DNA of 25,038 nt. Source: an uncultured Eubacteriales bacterium (GTDB lineage: Bacteria > Bacillota > Clostridia > Oscillospirales > Acutalibacteraceae). A model generated the notes under the pieces. It saw only the letters and a list, made by a program, of their open reading frames with translations. It searched no databases and was not told the origin of the DNA. The stretch lies in the NCBI GenBank assembly GCA_934454655.1, contig CAKSFK010000024.1:1-25038 (forward strand), given 5' to 3'. Positions within the stretch are counted from its first letter, which is position 1. Each line of letters begins with the position of its first letter. Shown one piece after another: positions 6,964 through 15,629 of this stretch. The position numbers were made by a program, and so were the translations under genes.

Positions 6964-8232
6964 GTGCAGCAGTTGAAGATTGTTACAGCACATTACAAAT
7001 ACAGCATTCAGGGCGGACCCGAACGCTATATGTTTAAGTTTAAGGAGCTTGCGGAAAAAAACGGATGTACGGTTATTCCGTTTTCCGTTAACTATCCGCA
7101 AAACGTTAAAACCGAATATTCCGAATACTTTGTTTCTTCCGGAAAAAGCAAAAAGGGCGGCGCTTCGCACGGTCTTGCCGTTTCATCGGCTTTTAAAGGC
7201 GTTGTAAGCCTTTTTCACAACCGCGAGGCTTATAAAAAAATGAAGGCGCTCCTGCGCGCGGAAAAGCCGGACCTTGTTTATGTGCTTATTCCGGGAATGT
7301 TAAGCGCGGATATATTCAAGGCGGCAAAGGAAGAGAATGTTCCCGTTATTTTGCGGCTTTCGGATTTCCGCCTTATATGCGGCAAGAATATTCTTATGCA
7401 CGGCGGTAATATCTGCGAGGAATGTATATACGGCAATTATAAATGTATGGTAAAGCATAAATGCGTAAAAAATTCGTTTATTCTTTCGGTTTTGCGCGCG
7501 GCGTCCTGCGGATATGCAAGAAGAAAAGGACTTTACAACCTCGTTGACGCGGTTATCACCCCGCCGGAATTTACAAAAAACAAGATATTGCAGTCGGGCT
7601 TTTTTGAAAAGGAAAAGGTATTTACCAACCCCACATTTATCGACTGCAATTCCGTAACCCCCGTATACACGCACAAAAATTATGTTCTGTGCCTCGGCAG
7701 ATTTTCACCCGAAAAGGGATTTATATACGTTGTAAGGGCTTTGCGGTATTTAAAAGATATTCCCGTAACCGTAGCGGTAACAGGTGAAAAAGAAAATTGC
7801 AATGAAGAGCTGAAAAAAGCGATTGCGGAGCTGGGACTCGAGGATAAGGTTGAATTTTTAGGCTTTTTACAGGGTGAAAAGCTTAAAAACGCTACCGAAA
7901 ACGCCCTGTGCGTGGCGGCTCCCGCAATATGGTACGAAAATATGCCTAATGTAGTCATTGAGGCCTACGCCTACGGCAAACCGGTTATTGCCTCGCGCCT
8001 CGGCAGTCTTGAGGAAATGGTTGAGGACGGAAAAACAGGGCTTTTGTTTGAGCCTAAAAACGAAAAGGATATTGCGGACTGCATAAGAAGGCTTTACGAC
8101 TCGCCCGAGCTTTGCAGGGAATTGGGTGAAAACGCACGGAAAAAGTGTGAAACGGAGTATTCCCCGGAACAGCATTGGAAAAGGTTTACGGACATATATA
8201 ATTCAATTAAACAAGGGGGAGAAAAAATATGA
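6964..8232 (+). CDS. GT4 glycosyltransferase with cysteine-rich insert
   Basis: This 422-aa GT-B fold enzyme has the GT4 C-terminal donor domain: LCLGRFSPEKGF, then PAIWYENMPNVVIEAYAYGKP with the E-x7-E pattern, then GLLFEPKNEKDIA. The N-terminal acceptor domain carries YSIQGGPERYMF and a cysteine cluster (Cys139, 151, 154, 161, 167; spacing C-11-C-2-C-6-C-5-C) found in a subset of polysaccharide GT4 enzymes, perhaps metal-binding. The start is uncertain. The GTG at 6964 has AAGG 8 nt upstream. The in-frame TTG at 6973, which would give a protein beginning MKIVTAHY, has AAAGG at a similar distance. Its end overlaps rfbA by ATGA. The linkage made is unknown. Confidence 0.88.
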   Translation: MQQLKIVTAHYKYSIQGGPERYMFKFKELAEKNGCTVIPFSVNYPQNVKTEYSEYFVSSGKSKKGGASHGLAVSSAFKGVVSLFHNREAYKKMKALLRAEKPDLVYVLIPGMLSADIFKAAKEENVPVILRLSDFRLICGKNILMHGGNICEECIYGNYKCMVKHKCVKNSFILSVLRAASCGYARRKGLYNLVDAVITPPEFTKNKILQSGFFEKEKVFTNPTFIDCNSVTPVYTHKNYVLCLGRFSPEKGFIYVVRALRYLKDIPVTVAVTGEKENCNEELKKAIAELGLEDKVEFLGFLQGEKLKNATENALCVAAPAIWYENMPNVVIEAYAYGKPVIASRLGSLEEMVEDGKTGLLFEPKNEKDIADCIRRLYDSPELCRELGENARKKCETEYSPEQHWKRFTDIYNSIKQGGEKI

Positions 8233-9131
8233 AAGGCATAATTCTTGCGGGCGGCGCTGGAACAAGGCTGTACCCTCTTACCATTGTTACCAGTAAACAG
8301 CTTATGCCGATTTATGATAAACCGATGATATATTATCCGCTTTCAACGCTTATGTTGGCGGGTATACGCGATATACTTATAATCTCAACGCCGGAGGATC
8401 TGCCTAATTTTGAGAAACTCCTCGGCGACGGAAGCCGCTTCGGAATAAGGCTTACATACCGCGTTCAGCCGTCGCCGGACGGTCTTGCTCAGGCATTCAT
8501 TATCGGCGAGGATTTTATAGGCGACGATTGCTGTGCTATGATACTCGGCGATAATATTTATTACGGCAACGGTTTCAGCAGTATTCTGGCGTCGGCGGCG
8601 CAGTCCGCCGAAAACGGAAGAGCTACCATATTCGGCTATTATGTCAACGACCCCGAGCGCTTCGGAATAGTGGAATTTGATAAAGACGGCAAGGTGCTTT
8701 CGGTTGAAGAAAAGCCGAAAAATCCGAAAAGCAATTACTGCATTACAGGGCTGTATTTTTATCCGAGCGGGGTTTCGTCCAAAGCGCGCAGGGTCACCCC
8801 GTCTGCGCGCGGCGAGCTTGAAATCACGACGCTTAACAATATGTACCTCAGTGAGGGAGCTCTTGATGTAAGGCTGCTCGGGCGCGGGTTCGCGTGGCTT
8901 GATACAGGCACAATGGACAGTCTTATCGAGGCGTCGTCATTTGTTCAGATGGTTGAAAAAAGGCAGTGCATTAAAATTTCCGTTCTTGAGGAAATAGCGT
9001 TCAGAAACCGTTGGATAAATGCTGAAGTGCTTGAAAATGCAGTGAACAGATACGGCAAGTCTCCCTACGGAGCATATCTTAAAAAGGTGCTTGACGGGGA
9101 AATACAGGATATCAGGAGGAATGGCAGATGA
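8229..9131 (+). CDS. rfbA: Glucose-1-phosphate thymidylyltransferase
   Basis: This 300-aa protein is full length for RmlA/RfbA, which joins dTTP and glucose-1-phosphate to give dTDP-glucose. The signature LAGGAGTRLYPLT (residues 5-17), followed by SKQLMPIYDKPMIYYPLS, is diagnostic. GDNIYYG carries the metal-binding Asp, and VEEKPKNPKS and LDTGTMDSL are also conserved. The RBS AGGGGGAG lies 7 nt before the ATG, one of the strongest in the operon. The gene overlaps both neighbours by 4 nt, so rfbA-rfbC-rfbB should be translated as a coupled set. Confidence 0.97.
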   Translation: MKGIILAGGAGTRLYPLTIVTSKQLMPIYDKPMIYYPLSTLMLAGIRDILIISTPEDLPNFEKLLGDGSRFGIRLTYRVQPSPDGLAQAFIIGEDFIGDDCCAMILGDNIYYGNGFSSILASAAQSAENGRATIFGYYVNDPERFGIVEFDKDGKVLSVEEKPKNPKSNYCITGLYFYPSGVSSKARRVTPSARGELEITTLNNMYLSEGALDVRLLGRGFAWLDTGTMDSLIEASSFVQMVEKRQCIKISVLEEIAFRNRWINAEVLENAVNRYGKSPYGAYLKKVLDGEIQDIRRNGR

Positions 9132-9694
9132 AGAAAATCGAAACAAAGCTTTCGGGCGTTTGTATAATTGAGCCGAATGTTTACGGGGATCACCGCGGCT
9201 GGTTTATGGAAACATGGTCGGTCAGAAACCTCGGTGAGCTTGGCATAAATGTTGACTTTGTGCAGGATAATCAAAGCTTTACCGCCGCAAAAGGGACGCT
9301 CAGAGGTATTCACTACCAGCAGGACCCCATGGCACAGGCAAAGCTTGTTCGCGTTATAAGGGGTGCCGTTATGGACATTGCTGTGGACCTTAGAAAAGGC
9401 TCTCCGACGTACAGACAGTGGATCGCCGCGGAGCTTTCGGCTGAAAACAAACGGCAGCTGTTTATTCCGCGCGGTTTCGGCCACGGATTTGTGACCCTTA
9501 CAGACAATGTTGAGTTTGTATATAAGTGCGACAATCTTTACAGTAAGGAATGTGACCGCGGGATAAGATTCAACGACCCCACAATAGGCGTTGAATGGGG
9601 TATAGAAAACCCGATACTTTCGGAAAAAGACACCTCTTCTCCTTTCCTTGATGACAGCGACTGCAATTTCGTATATAAGGAAGATTTACAATGA
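9128..9694 (+). CDS. rfbC: dTDP-4-dehydrorhamnose 3,5-epimerase
   Basis: This 188-aa cupin enzyme epimerises dTDP-4-keto-6-deoxy-D-glucose at C3 and C5. Family features are GDHRGWFMETW near residue 20, RGIHYQ with catalytic His62 (59-64), the segment FIPRGFGHGFVTL (112-124), and EFVYKC containing catalytic Tyr132. The length is normal for RmlC. Its presence means the pathway goes to an L-sugar (L-rhamnose or 6-deoxy-L-talose) and not to a D-fucose-type product. It is translationally coupled to rfbA and rfbB by ATGA overlaps. Confidence 0.96.
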   Translation: MKKIETKLSGVCIIEPNVYGDHRGWFMETWSVRNLGELGINVDFVQDNQSFTAAKGTLRGIHYQQDPMAQAKLVRVIRGAVMDIAVDLRKGSPTYRQWIAAELSAENKRQLFIPRGFGHGFVTLTDNVEFVYKCDNLYSKECDRGIRFNDPTIGVEWGIENPILSEKDTSSPFLDDSDCNFVYKEDLQ

Positions 9695-10713
9695 AAACAG
9701 TTATTGTGACCGGAGGAGCCGGTTTTATAGGTTCAAACTTTATTTATCATATGCTCGGGAAGTATCCCGATTACAGAATTGTCTGCATTGATTCGCTTAC
9801 ATATGCCGGGAATATGTCCACCCTTAAAGAGGCTCTCAAAAAGGATAATTTTAAATTTTATAAAACCGATATTTGCGACAGGGCGGGCATTTATGAAATC
9901 TTCCGAAACGAAAAGCCGGAAATTGCGGTGAATTTTGCAGCGGAATCACACGTTGACCGCTCAATAGAAAATCCCGAAATATTTTTAAGAACCAATATTC
10001 TCGGTACGCAGGTTCTTATGGACGCCTGCAGGGAATACGGCACAAAGCGCTATCATCAGGTTTCTACGGACGAGGTCTACGGAGATCTGCCGCTTGACCG
10101 CCCCGACCTGTTCTTCACGGAAGAAACGCCCATACGCACAAGCTCGCCGTACAGCGCTTCCAAAGCGTCGGCGGATCTGCTTGTTCTTGCCTATTGCCGT
10201 ACGTACGGTTTTCCCGCAACAATAAGCAGGTGTTCAAACAATTACGGACCTTATCATTTCCCTGAAAAGCTTATTCCGCTTATGATAGCCAACTGCCTTA
10301 ACAACAAGCCCCTGCCTGTTTACGGCGAGGGGGTTAACGTAAGGGATTGGCTGTACGTTGAGGATCATTGCCGCGCAATCGACCTGATAATTCACAACGG
10401 AACCGTCGGAGAGGTGTATAACGTCGGCGGACACAACGAAATGCGTAATATAGACATTGTAAAACTTATTTGCGATTACCTCGGCAAGCCGTACAGCCTT
10501 ATAACATATGTGACCGACAGAAAGGGACACGATATGCGGTATGCTATCGACCCCGCTAAAATAAGCAATGAGCTCGGGTGGCTTCCCGAAACAAAATTTG
10601 CCGACGGAATCAAAAAGACGATCGACTGGTACTTAAACAACCGTGAATGGTGGGAAAACATTATTAACGGCGAATACAGGAATTATTACGACAAGATGTA
10701 CGGCAACAGATAG
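9691..10713 (+). CDS. rfbB: dTDP-glucose 4,6-dehydratase
   Basis: This 340-aa extended SDR converts dTDP-glucose to dTDP-4-keto-6-deoxyglucose. It has TGGAGFIGS (residues 7-15) for NAD+ and NFAAESHVDRSI (81-92). STDEVYG (125-131) carries the Thr-Asp-Glu dehydration triad typical of RmlB, and YSASK (Tyr154, Lys158) is the catalytic pair. SRCSNNYGPYHFPEKLIPL is also a hallmark. The length is normal. The usual next gene in this pathway, rfbD/rmlD, does not follow. The next gene is a glycosyltransferase 12 nt downstream. Confidence 0.97.
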   Translation: MKTVIVTGGAGFIGSNFIYHMLGKYPDYRIVCIDSLTYAGNMSTLKEALKKDNFKFYKTDICDRAGIYEIFRNEKPEIAVNFAAESHVDRSIENPEIFLRTNILGTQVLMDACREYGTKRYHQVSTDEVYGDLPLDRPDLFFTEETPIRTSSPYSASKASADLLVLAYCRTYGFPATISRCSNNYGPYHFPEKLIPLMIANCLNNKPLPVYGEGVNVRDWLYVEDHCRAIDLIIHNGTVGEVYNVGGHNEMRNIDIVKLICDYLGKPYSLITYVTDRKGHDMRYAIDPAKISNELGWLPETKFADGIKKTIDWYLNNREWWENIINGEYRNYYDKMYGNR

Positions 10714-10725
10714 GAGCATCCTTTT

Positions 10726-11868
10726 ATGCACGGAAAAAAAATTCTGTTTTTAATAAGTGAAACCTTTCCGTACGGACGCGCCTACGCCGCAAGAACAAGA
10801 GCGCTGGTAAAGCTCTTTAAATCCGCGGGATTTTCGGTAACGGTGCTTTGCGATGAAAAAAGCGACGGAGCGGACGGTTTTACGGAATGTGAAATTTCAG
10901 AGCTCGGGGGAAAATACTCAGGCTTAAAAAAACTGCTTAAACTGCCCCTCGATTACAACAGGAGGGTTAAAGAACTGCTGGCTTCGGGAGAGTTCGGAAT
11001 TGTTGTTGCAAGAAGTATGTACGACCGCAACGATTTGATACTGCACACCGCAAAAAAAGCGGGAATACCCTTTATTCTTGAATCCTGCGAGTGTTATAAT
11101 TCAAAATCCTTCAGAAAAGGAAGGGCAGACATAAGGTATTTGCAGTTTAGGCATTGCTGGAACAGAAGCTACAAAAAGGCTGACGGCGTAATAGCCATAA
11201 GCCGTTATCTGACCGATTTTTACAAAAAGGCGGGTCTGCCCGTTGTAAGGGTTCCGGCAGTACTTGATACGTCTGTTATAGATTATTCGGATAAGGCACA
11301 CGGCAAGCCATACAGACTTATTTACAGCGGCGACGTAACCGGCGGCAAGGAGCTTATGTCCGAAATATTTGTTGCGCTTGACCGTGCCGGCAGGGACTTT
11401 GTTTTTGATATCTACGGTCCTGACTCAAAGCAGATAGACAGCGAATTGTCGGACAGCGCGAGAAGTGCGCTTTTAAGGCTCGGCGATCGGGTAACGGTTC
11501 ACGGCAGAGTTCCGCAAAGCGAAATGCGCCGCATTATATACGAGGCGGATTTCGGCATATTCATACGGCCAGACCGTCTTTCATCAAATGCGGGATTTCC
11601 CACAAAGCTTGGCGAATATCTGGCTTCGGGGCTTCCTGTAATAACAAACAACACAGGCGATATATCGCTTGCGGTAATTAACGGTGAAAACGGATTTATT
11701 GCGGACGGCGACCTTACCGAAAGCCTTTGTGAAATATTTGAAAAAATAAGCGCCGGCTCCGATAGGGAAATTTCAAAAATGAAGATAAACGCCCGCAAAA
11801 GTGCCGAGGATGTTTTAAACCCGGAGGTTTATCGGGATAGTACGGCGGAGTTTCTGAATGCTTTTTAA
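10726..11868 (+). CDS. GT4-like glycosyltransferase
   Basis: This 380-aa GT-B glycosyltransferase has an N-terminal acceptor domain with ISETFPYGRAYAARTRALVKLF. Its C-terminal donor domain has LIYSGDVTGGKELM, then FIRPDRLSSNAGFPTKLGEYLASGLPVI, then NGENGFIADG, which match the GT4 group (Glycos_transf_1). It has no signal peptide and should be peripheral at the cytoplasmic face. AGGAG at 10712-10716 precedes the ATG by 9 nt. Donor and acceptor are unknown. It lies between the dTDP-sugar genes and the next glycosyltransferase, followed by a 52-nt structured gap. Confidence 0.85.
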   Translation: MHGKKILFLISETFPYGRAYAARTRALVKLFKSAGFSVTVLCDEKSDGADGFTECEISELGGKYSGLKKLLKLPLDYNRRVKELLASGEFGIVVARSMYDRNDLILHTAKKAGIPFILESCECYNSKSFRKGRADIRYLQFRHCWNRSYKKADGVIAISRYLTDFYKKAGLPVVRVPAVLDTSVIDYSDKAHGKPYRLIYSGDVTGGKELMSEIFVALDRAGRDFVFDIYGPDSKQIDSELSDSARSALLRLGDRVTVHGRVPQSEMRRIIYEADFGIFIRPDRLSSNAGFPTKLGEYLASGLPVITNNTGDISLAVINGENGFIADGDLTESLCEIFEKISAGSDREISKMKINARKSAEDVLNPEVYRDSTAEFLNAF

Positions 11869-11920
11869 GGTACAGCCCGGGCAGGTTCGGGGCTTAAATA
11901 TTTGAAAGGAAATATTTAAT
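11869..11920 (+). promoter_or_regulatory. Structured leader with Shine-Dalgarno in a hairpin loop
   Basis: TTAAATATTT (11894-11903) and AAATATTTAA (11910-11919) are exact reverse complements enclosing a 6-nt loop GAAAGG. That loop is the Shine-Dalgarno sequence of the next gene, and the ATG begins 1 nt after the stem. A second possible hairpin lies just upstream: GCCC (11875-11878) with GGGC (11890-11893), including the palindrome GCCCGGGC. It is one of only two gaps over 40 nt inside the operon. A role in setting translation of the downstream glycosyltransferase, or in RNA processing, is inferred. Confidence 0.5.
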
Positions 11921-13072
11921 ATGAGTAAAATTGCGATAGTGTCTGTCGGATATAACCGCCCGTACGGTATGAAACGGCTGTGGAACGATCTTTTAAAGGC
12001 GGATTACGAGAATGATTCCGTAACGCTTGTAATAAGCCTTGATAAGAGCGATATACAGCCCGAGCTTATAAGGCTTGCCGAAGAATTTGAATGGCCGCAC
12101 GGTGAAAAGATAATACGCGCGTTTCCCGAGCGTCAGGGCTTAAGACCGCACATAATCTCCTGCGGCAGACTTACCGAGGAATATGATGCGGTAATAATTT
12201 TTGAGGACGACCTCTTAGTATCTCCGCAGTTTTACAGGTATACAAAAAGAATGCTCGAATTTTACGGGGACGATGAACGGATTGCGGGCATTTCGCTTTA
12301 TAAGCATCTTTTGCAGGTTGACAGCAACAGACCTTTTCTGCCTGAGTCTGACGGTTCGTTTACATATATGATGCAATACGCGCAGTCCTGGGGTCAGTGC
12401 TGGAACAAGAGAATGTGGAGCGGATTTTACAGCTGGTATACCTCTTCGCACGATAAGCCGATGGATCTGAGCCGAATACCCGACAGCGTAAAACGTTGGA
12501 ACGAGCATTCGTGGATGAAGTATTTTATGCGCTATCTCGCCGTGTCGGATAAATATTTTGTATACCCGCGCGTATCCCTTACAAGCTGTTATGCAGATGC
12601 GGGTCAGCACGGCGGCGGGGGAATAAACGATTACCAGGTGCCGACGCTTACCGGCGAAACCGATTTTTTTCTAAAACCGTTTGATACCGCGGTGAAATAT
12701 GACATCTTTTTTGAACGAATGGGCGTGCCTACGCTTGTTGAGGGAAGGAAAATGTGCGTTGACCTTTACGGCAGTAAGAGAAATTACACCGGATTTGATG
12801 TTCTTGCGTCAACAAACGTTCTTCCGTTTAAAGTAATTAAAACAGTGGGTCTGGTTTACCGCCCGCAGGAGAAAAACCTTATTACCCCGACAGAGGGTAA
12901 CGGGATATTTATATATGACTTATCCGTCCCCGACAAAAAACCCAAGAGCAACGGAATTGCCCTTACGAATTACGATATACGCACCGTTTCGTGGAAGCGC
13001 GCGCTTAAATACGGGCTTGACGGGTTGAAAAAGTCAATTATGCGAAGGGTAAAGAGATTGGTGAAATTATAA
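11921..13072 (+). CDS. GT-A type glycosyltransferase (GNT-I-like)
   Basis: This 383-aa protein has a GT-A style start (IAIVSVGYNRPYGMKRLW) and an acidic metal-binding motif IIFEDDLLVSP (about residues 92-102), close to the EDD motif of GNT-I-like glycosyltransferases. WGQCWNKRMW and SWMKYFMRYLA resemble the acceptor-side regions of similar proteins in bacterial polysaccharide loci. These enzymes usually need Mn2+ and a UDP-sugar donor. The C-terminus is strongly basic, suiting attachment to the membrane surface. It is the only GT-A type transferase in the operon, apart from the priming enzyme, and precedes wzy by 1 nt. Donor and linkage cannot be assigned. Confidence 0.75.
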   Translation: MSKIAIVSVGYNRPYGMKRLWNDLLKADYENDSVTLVISLDKSDIQPELIRLAEEFEWPHGEKIIRAFPERQGLRPHIISCGRLTEEYDAVIIFEDDLLVSPQFYRYTKRMLEFYGDDERIAGISLYKHLLQVDSNRPFLPESDGSFTYMMQYAQSWGQCWNKRMWSGFYSWYTSSHDKPMDLSRIPDSVKRWNEHSWMKYFMRYLAVSDKYFVYPRVSLTSCYADAGQHGGGGINDYQVPTLTGETDFFLKPFDTAVKYDIFFERMGVPTLVEGRKMCVDLYGSKRNYTGFDVLASTNVLPFKVIKTVGLVYRPQEKNLITPTEGNGIFIYDLSVPDKKPKSNGIALTNYDIRTVSWKRALKYGLDGLKKSIMRRVKRLVKL

Positions 13073-13073
13073 T

Positions 13074-14336
13074 ATGCAAGCTTCTGTTAACTCCGCTGTG
13101 TCGGAAAAAAATTTGTGCAACACCGTCTTATGGCTGCTTTATTCGGGAACCGTAATTCAGATTCTTGCGTATATTTCGGTGTTTTTAAGAATAACAGATT
13201 ATGTAAAGTTTTACAGCACCGTGTATTACTCTGTATATGCGGTATTGATCTTTGCGTCCCTTTGCAGCGTTTTAAAGCGCAAAGAACCGCTCTCGGCGTC
13301 AGCGTTCCGTGCTACTGCCGTGGCTTTGGTTTTTGCGGCTTTGCTTTTATACACATATGCGTTTTACCCCGGTAATTTCGAGTATCGCACGGTATACAAC
13401 GTAAGTTTTCTTAAGATATTTCTGGTATATGTACCGACAATGTTCATTGCCTCCGGAATAAAGGATTTTGACGCGCTGCTTTTAAGGCTTATACCCATAA
13501 ACAGGGTTATGTCTGTTTTGAATTATTACTTTGCGCTGCGCTGGATAAGAACCACAACGTCAGACGAATCATTAAGCCTTGCCTACAATATGGTCATTTG
13601 CTGTATTATTTCGGTTTATTTTATTATAAGCGGAAAGGGGAACCGCGTCGATATACTTCTCCTGTGCCTTGACATACTGTGCCTGTTTGTTTACGGAAAC
13701 CGCGGCGCTCTGCTTGCGGTGGTAATATACTTTGCCTATAAGGCGTCAAGAAAATTTTTGTCGCAGGGTTCCGTGCAGCAGCGGTTAGGAAAATTATTTT
13801 TAATTGTCCTTCTTGTTGCCGCGGTTTATTTCCTTTTGCCGTATATAATGGGATTTTTGAGCACTGTTTTAGGCCGAATGGGACTGTCGTCCAGAATTAT
13901 CGGCAAGTTTGAAGCCGGTCTTATTTCGGAAAGCGAAGGCCGCAGGATGGTGTACGCCAAGATATACGAGGGAATAAGAACGGTGCCGCCGTTCGGATAC
14001 GGACTTTTTGGGGATATGCTTGCGTCGGACGGAAAATATTACGCGCATAACATTTTTCTTGAGTTCATAATTGATTTCGGATGGTTTTTCGGAATTGTTT
14101 TTTCGCTGTATGTTGTGCTGCAAACCGTAAAGCAGGTTGTATTAAACAACAACGAATTTACGGTTATGATAGGAATATACATATTGACAGAGCTTATGTT
14201 CACAACATCGTTTTTAATAGACGGTGCGTTTTGGATTTATATGGGATTGCTTTGCAACACCGCCAAAAGGCAGCAGACGGACCGCGATTACGCGGTTCCC
14301 AAAACAACAAAAGATTTGGAGCGCGCCGATAAATGA
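13074..14336 (+). CDS. wzy: O-antigen/capsule repeat-unit polymerase
   Basis: This 420-aa protein is hydrophobic along most of its length, with about ten or more predicted membrane helices. The Wzy_C/O-antigen ligase-like pattern is visible: VYGNRGALLAVVIYFAY, then a large non-membrane loop (about residues 265-325) with SRIIGKFEAGL and FGYGLFGDML, then YAHNIFLEFIIDFGWFFG. Enzymes of this type polymerise lipid-linked repeat units on the outer face of the membrane. Wzy proteins have little sequence identity to each other, so the call rests on topology, the AHN-x-FLE loop motif, and its place directly before wzx (4-nt overlap). Confidence 0.82.
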   Translation: MQASVNSAVSEKNLCNTVLWLLYSGTVIQILAYISVFLRITDYVKFYSTVYYSVYAVLIFASLCSVLKRKEPLSASAFRATAVALVFAALLLYTYAFYPGNFEYRTVYNVSFLKIFLVYVPTMFIASGIKDFDALLLRLIPINRVMSVLNYYFALRWIRTTTSDESLSLAYNMVICCIISVYFIISGKGNRVDILLLCLDILCLFVYGNRGALLAVVIYFAYKASRKFLSQGSVQQRLGKLFLIVLLVAAVYFLLPYIMGFLSTVLGRMGLSSRIIGKFEAGLISESEGRRMVYAKIYEGIRTVPPFGYGLFGDMLASDGKYYAHNIFLEFIIDFGWFFGIVFSLYVVLQTVKQVVLNNNEFTVMIGIYILTELMFTTSFLIDGAFWIYMGLLCNTAKRQQTDRDYAVPKTTKDLERADK

Positions 14337-15616
14337 AGTTAGATACAATACTTAAAAATAAGGAAGTTAAAAATGCCGGCTGGCTTATAGGCGGCAAGGT
14401 TGCCCAAATGGGTCTGTCCCTGTTTATCAGCATTATTACAGCCAGATATTTAGGCCCCGGGAATTACGGCCTTATAAGCTACGGAACGGCGTTTGTTTCC
14501 TTTTTTACCGCATTATGCACGCTCGGAATAAATTCGGTTATTATCAAAGATTTTGTCGATCACCCGAACGACCAGGGAAAGGCCATCGGCTCGGCACTGG
14601 TTCTCAGAATAATCTCAAGCTCGCTTTCCGCGCTGATGATTCTCGGTATTGTTTCAATAATTGACCGCGACGAGCCCACAACGGTCGCCGTTGTGGTGCT
14701 GTGCAGCTTCGGCGGAATTTTCAATGTGTTTGAAACCTTTAATTATTGGTTTCAGAATCAGTACAAATCCAAAATAACCTCACTTGCAACACTGTCGGCG
14801 TATGTTGTGATGTCGCTTTACAAAATAGTTTTGCTGATTACGGGTAAGGATGTGCGCTGGTTCGCCTTTGCGGCGTCGGTCGATTACATAATAGTCGCAC
14901 TGTTTTTGTATGTTGCGTACCGAAAATACAACGGACCCAAATTGATTTTTTCGGCGGAAAAATCAAAATCCCTTTTAAAAACAAGCTATCATTACATTCT
15001 CTCTACTATGATGATTGCAATATACGGTCAGACAGATAAAATCATGCTGAAACACATGTCCGGAAAGGCAGAAGTGGGTTACTATTCAACGGCTGTTGCA
15101 ATATGCGCTATGTGGACGTTTGTGCTGCAGGCAATAATCGACTCTGTTTACCCCACTATTCTTAAACTGAAAGGCGAAAACAAAGAACTGTACGAGCGAA
15201 AAAACAGACAGCTTTATTTAATGGTTTTCTATATTTCGGGTTTTGTGTCGGTTTTCTTTTTAATATTCGGCGGTCTTATTGTCAGGATTTTATACGGCAG
15301 GAGTTTCCTGCCCGCGGCAGATGTTCTTAAGGTTGTAACATGGTATACGGCATTTTCGTATTTGGGAGTTGCAAGAAACGCATGGATAGTATCGGAAAAC
15401 TGCCAGAAATATTTGAAATATATGTATGGTGGAGCGGCTGTTTTAAATATTGTACTCAATTATTTTTTCATTCAGATAAACGGGGCAATCGGCGCAGCGG
15501 CAGCTTCCTTGATAACGCAGATGTTTACAAGTATGATATTGCCGGCATTCTTCCCTGAGATGCGTGCCAATGTAAAGCTTATGCTTGAAGCAATAACAAT
15601 CAGAAAAGTTAAGTGA
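14333..15616 (+). CDS. wzx: Repeat-unit flippase (polysaccharide export, MOP superfamily)
   Basis: This 427-aa polytopic membrane protein has the N-terminal pattern of the PF01943 oligosaccharide flippases: NAGWLIGGKVAQMGLSLFIS, then ARYLGPGNYGLISY. It has about 12 hydrophobic segments with short charged loops such as YGQTDKIMLKHM and GKAEVGYYSTA. It should flip undecaprenyl-linked repeat units from the inner to the outer face of the membrane. It is translationally coupled to wzy. The last residues are basic (EAITIRKVK), placing the C-terminus in the cytoplasm. Confidence 0.92.
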   Translation: MKLDTILKNKEVKNAGWLIGGKVAQMGLSLFISIITARYLGPGNYGLISYGTAFVSFFTALCTLGINSVIIKDFVDHPNDQGKAIGSALVLRIISSSLSALMILGIVSIIDRDEPTTVAVVVLCSFGGIFNVFETFNYWFQNQYKSKITSLATLSAYVVMSLYKIVLLITGKDVRWFAFAASVDYIIVALFLYVAYRKYNGPKLIFSAEKSKSLLKTSYHYILSTMMIAIYGQTDKIMLKHMSGKAEVGYYSTAVAICAMWTFVLQAIIDSVYPTILKLKGENKELYERKNRQLYLMVFYISGFVSVFFLIFGGLIVRILYGRSFLPAADVLKVVTWYTAFSYLGVARNAWIVSENCQKYLKYMYGGAAVLNIVLNYFFIQINGAIGAAAASLITQMFTSMILPAFFPEMRANVKLMLEAITIRKVK

Positions 15617-15629
15617 GGGAGTTTTTTGT

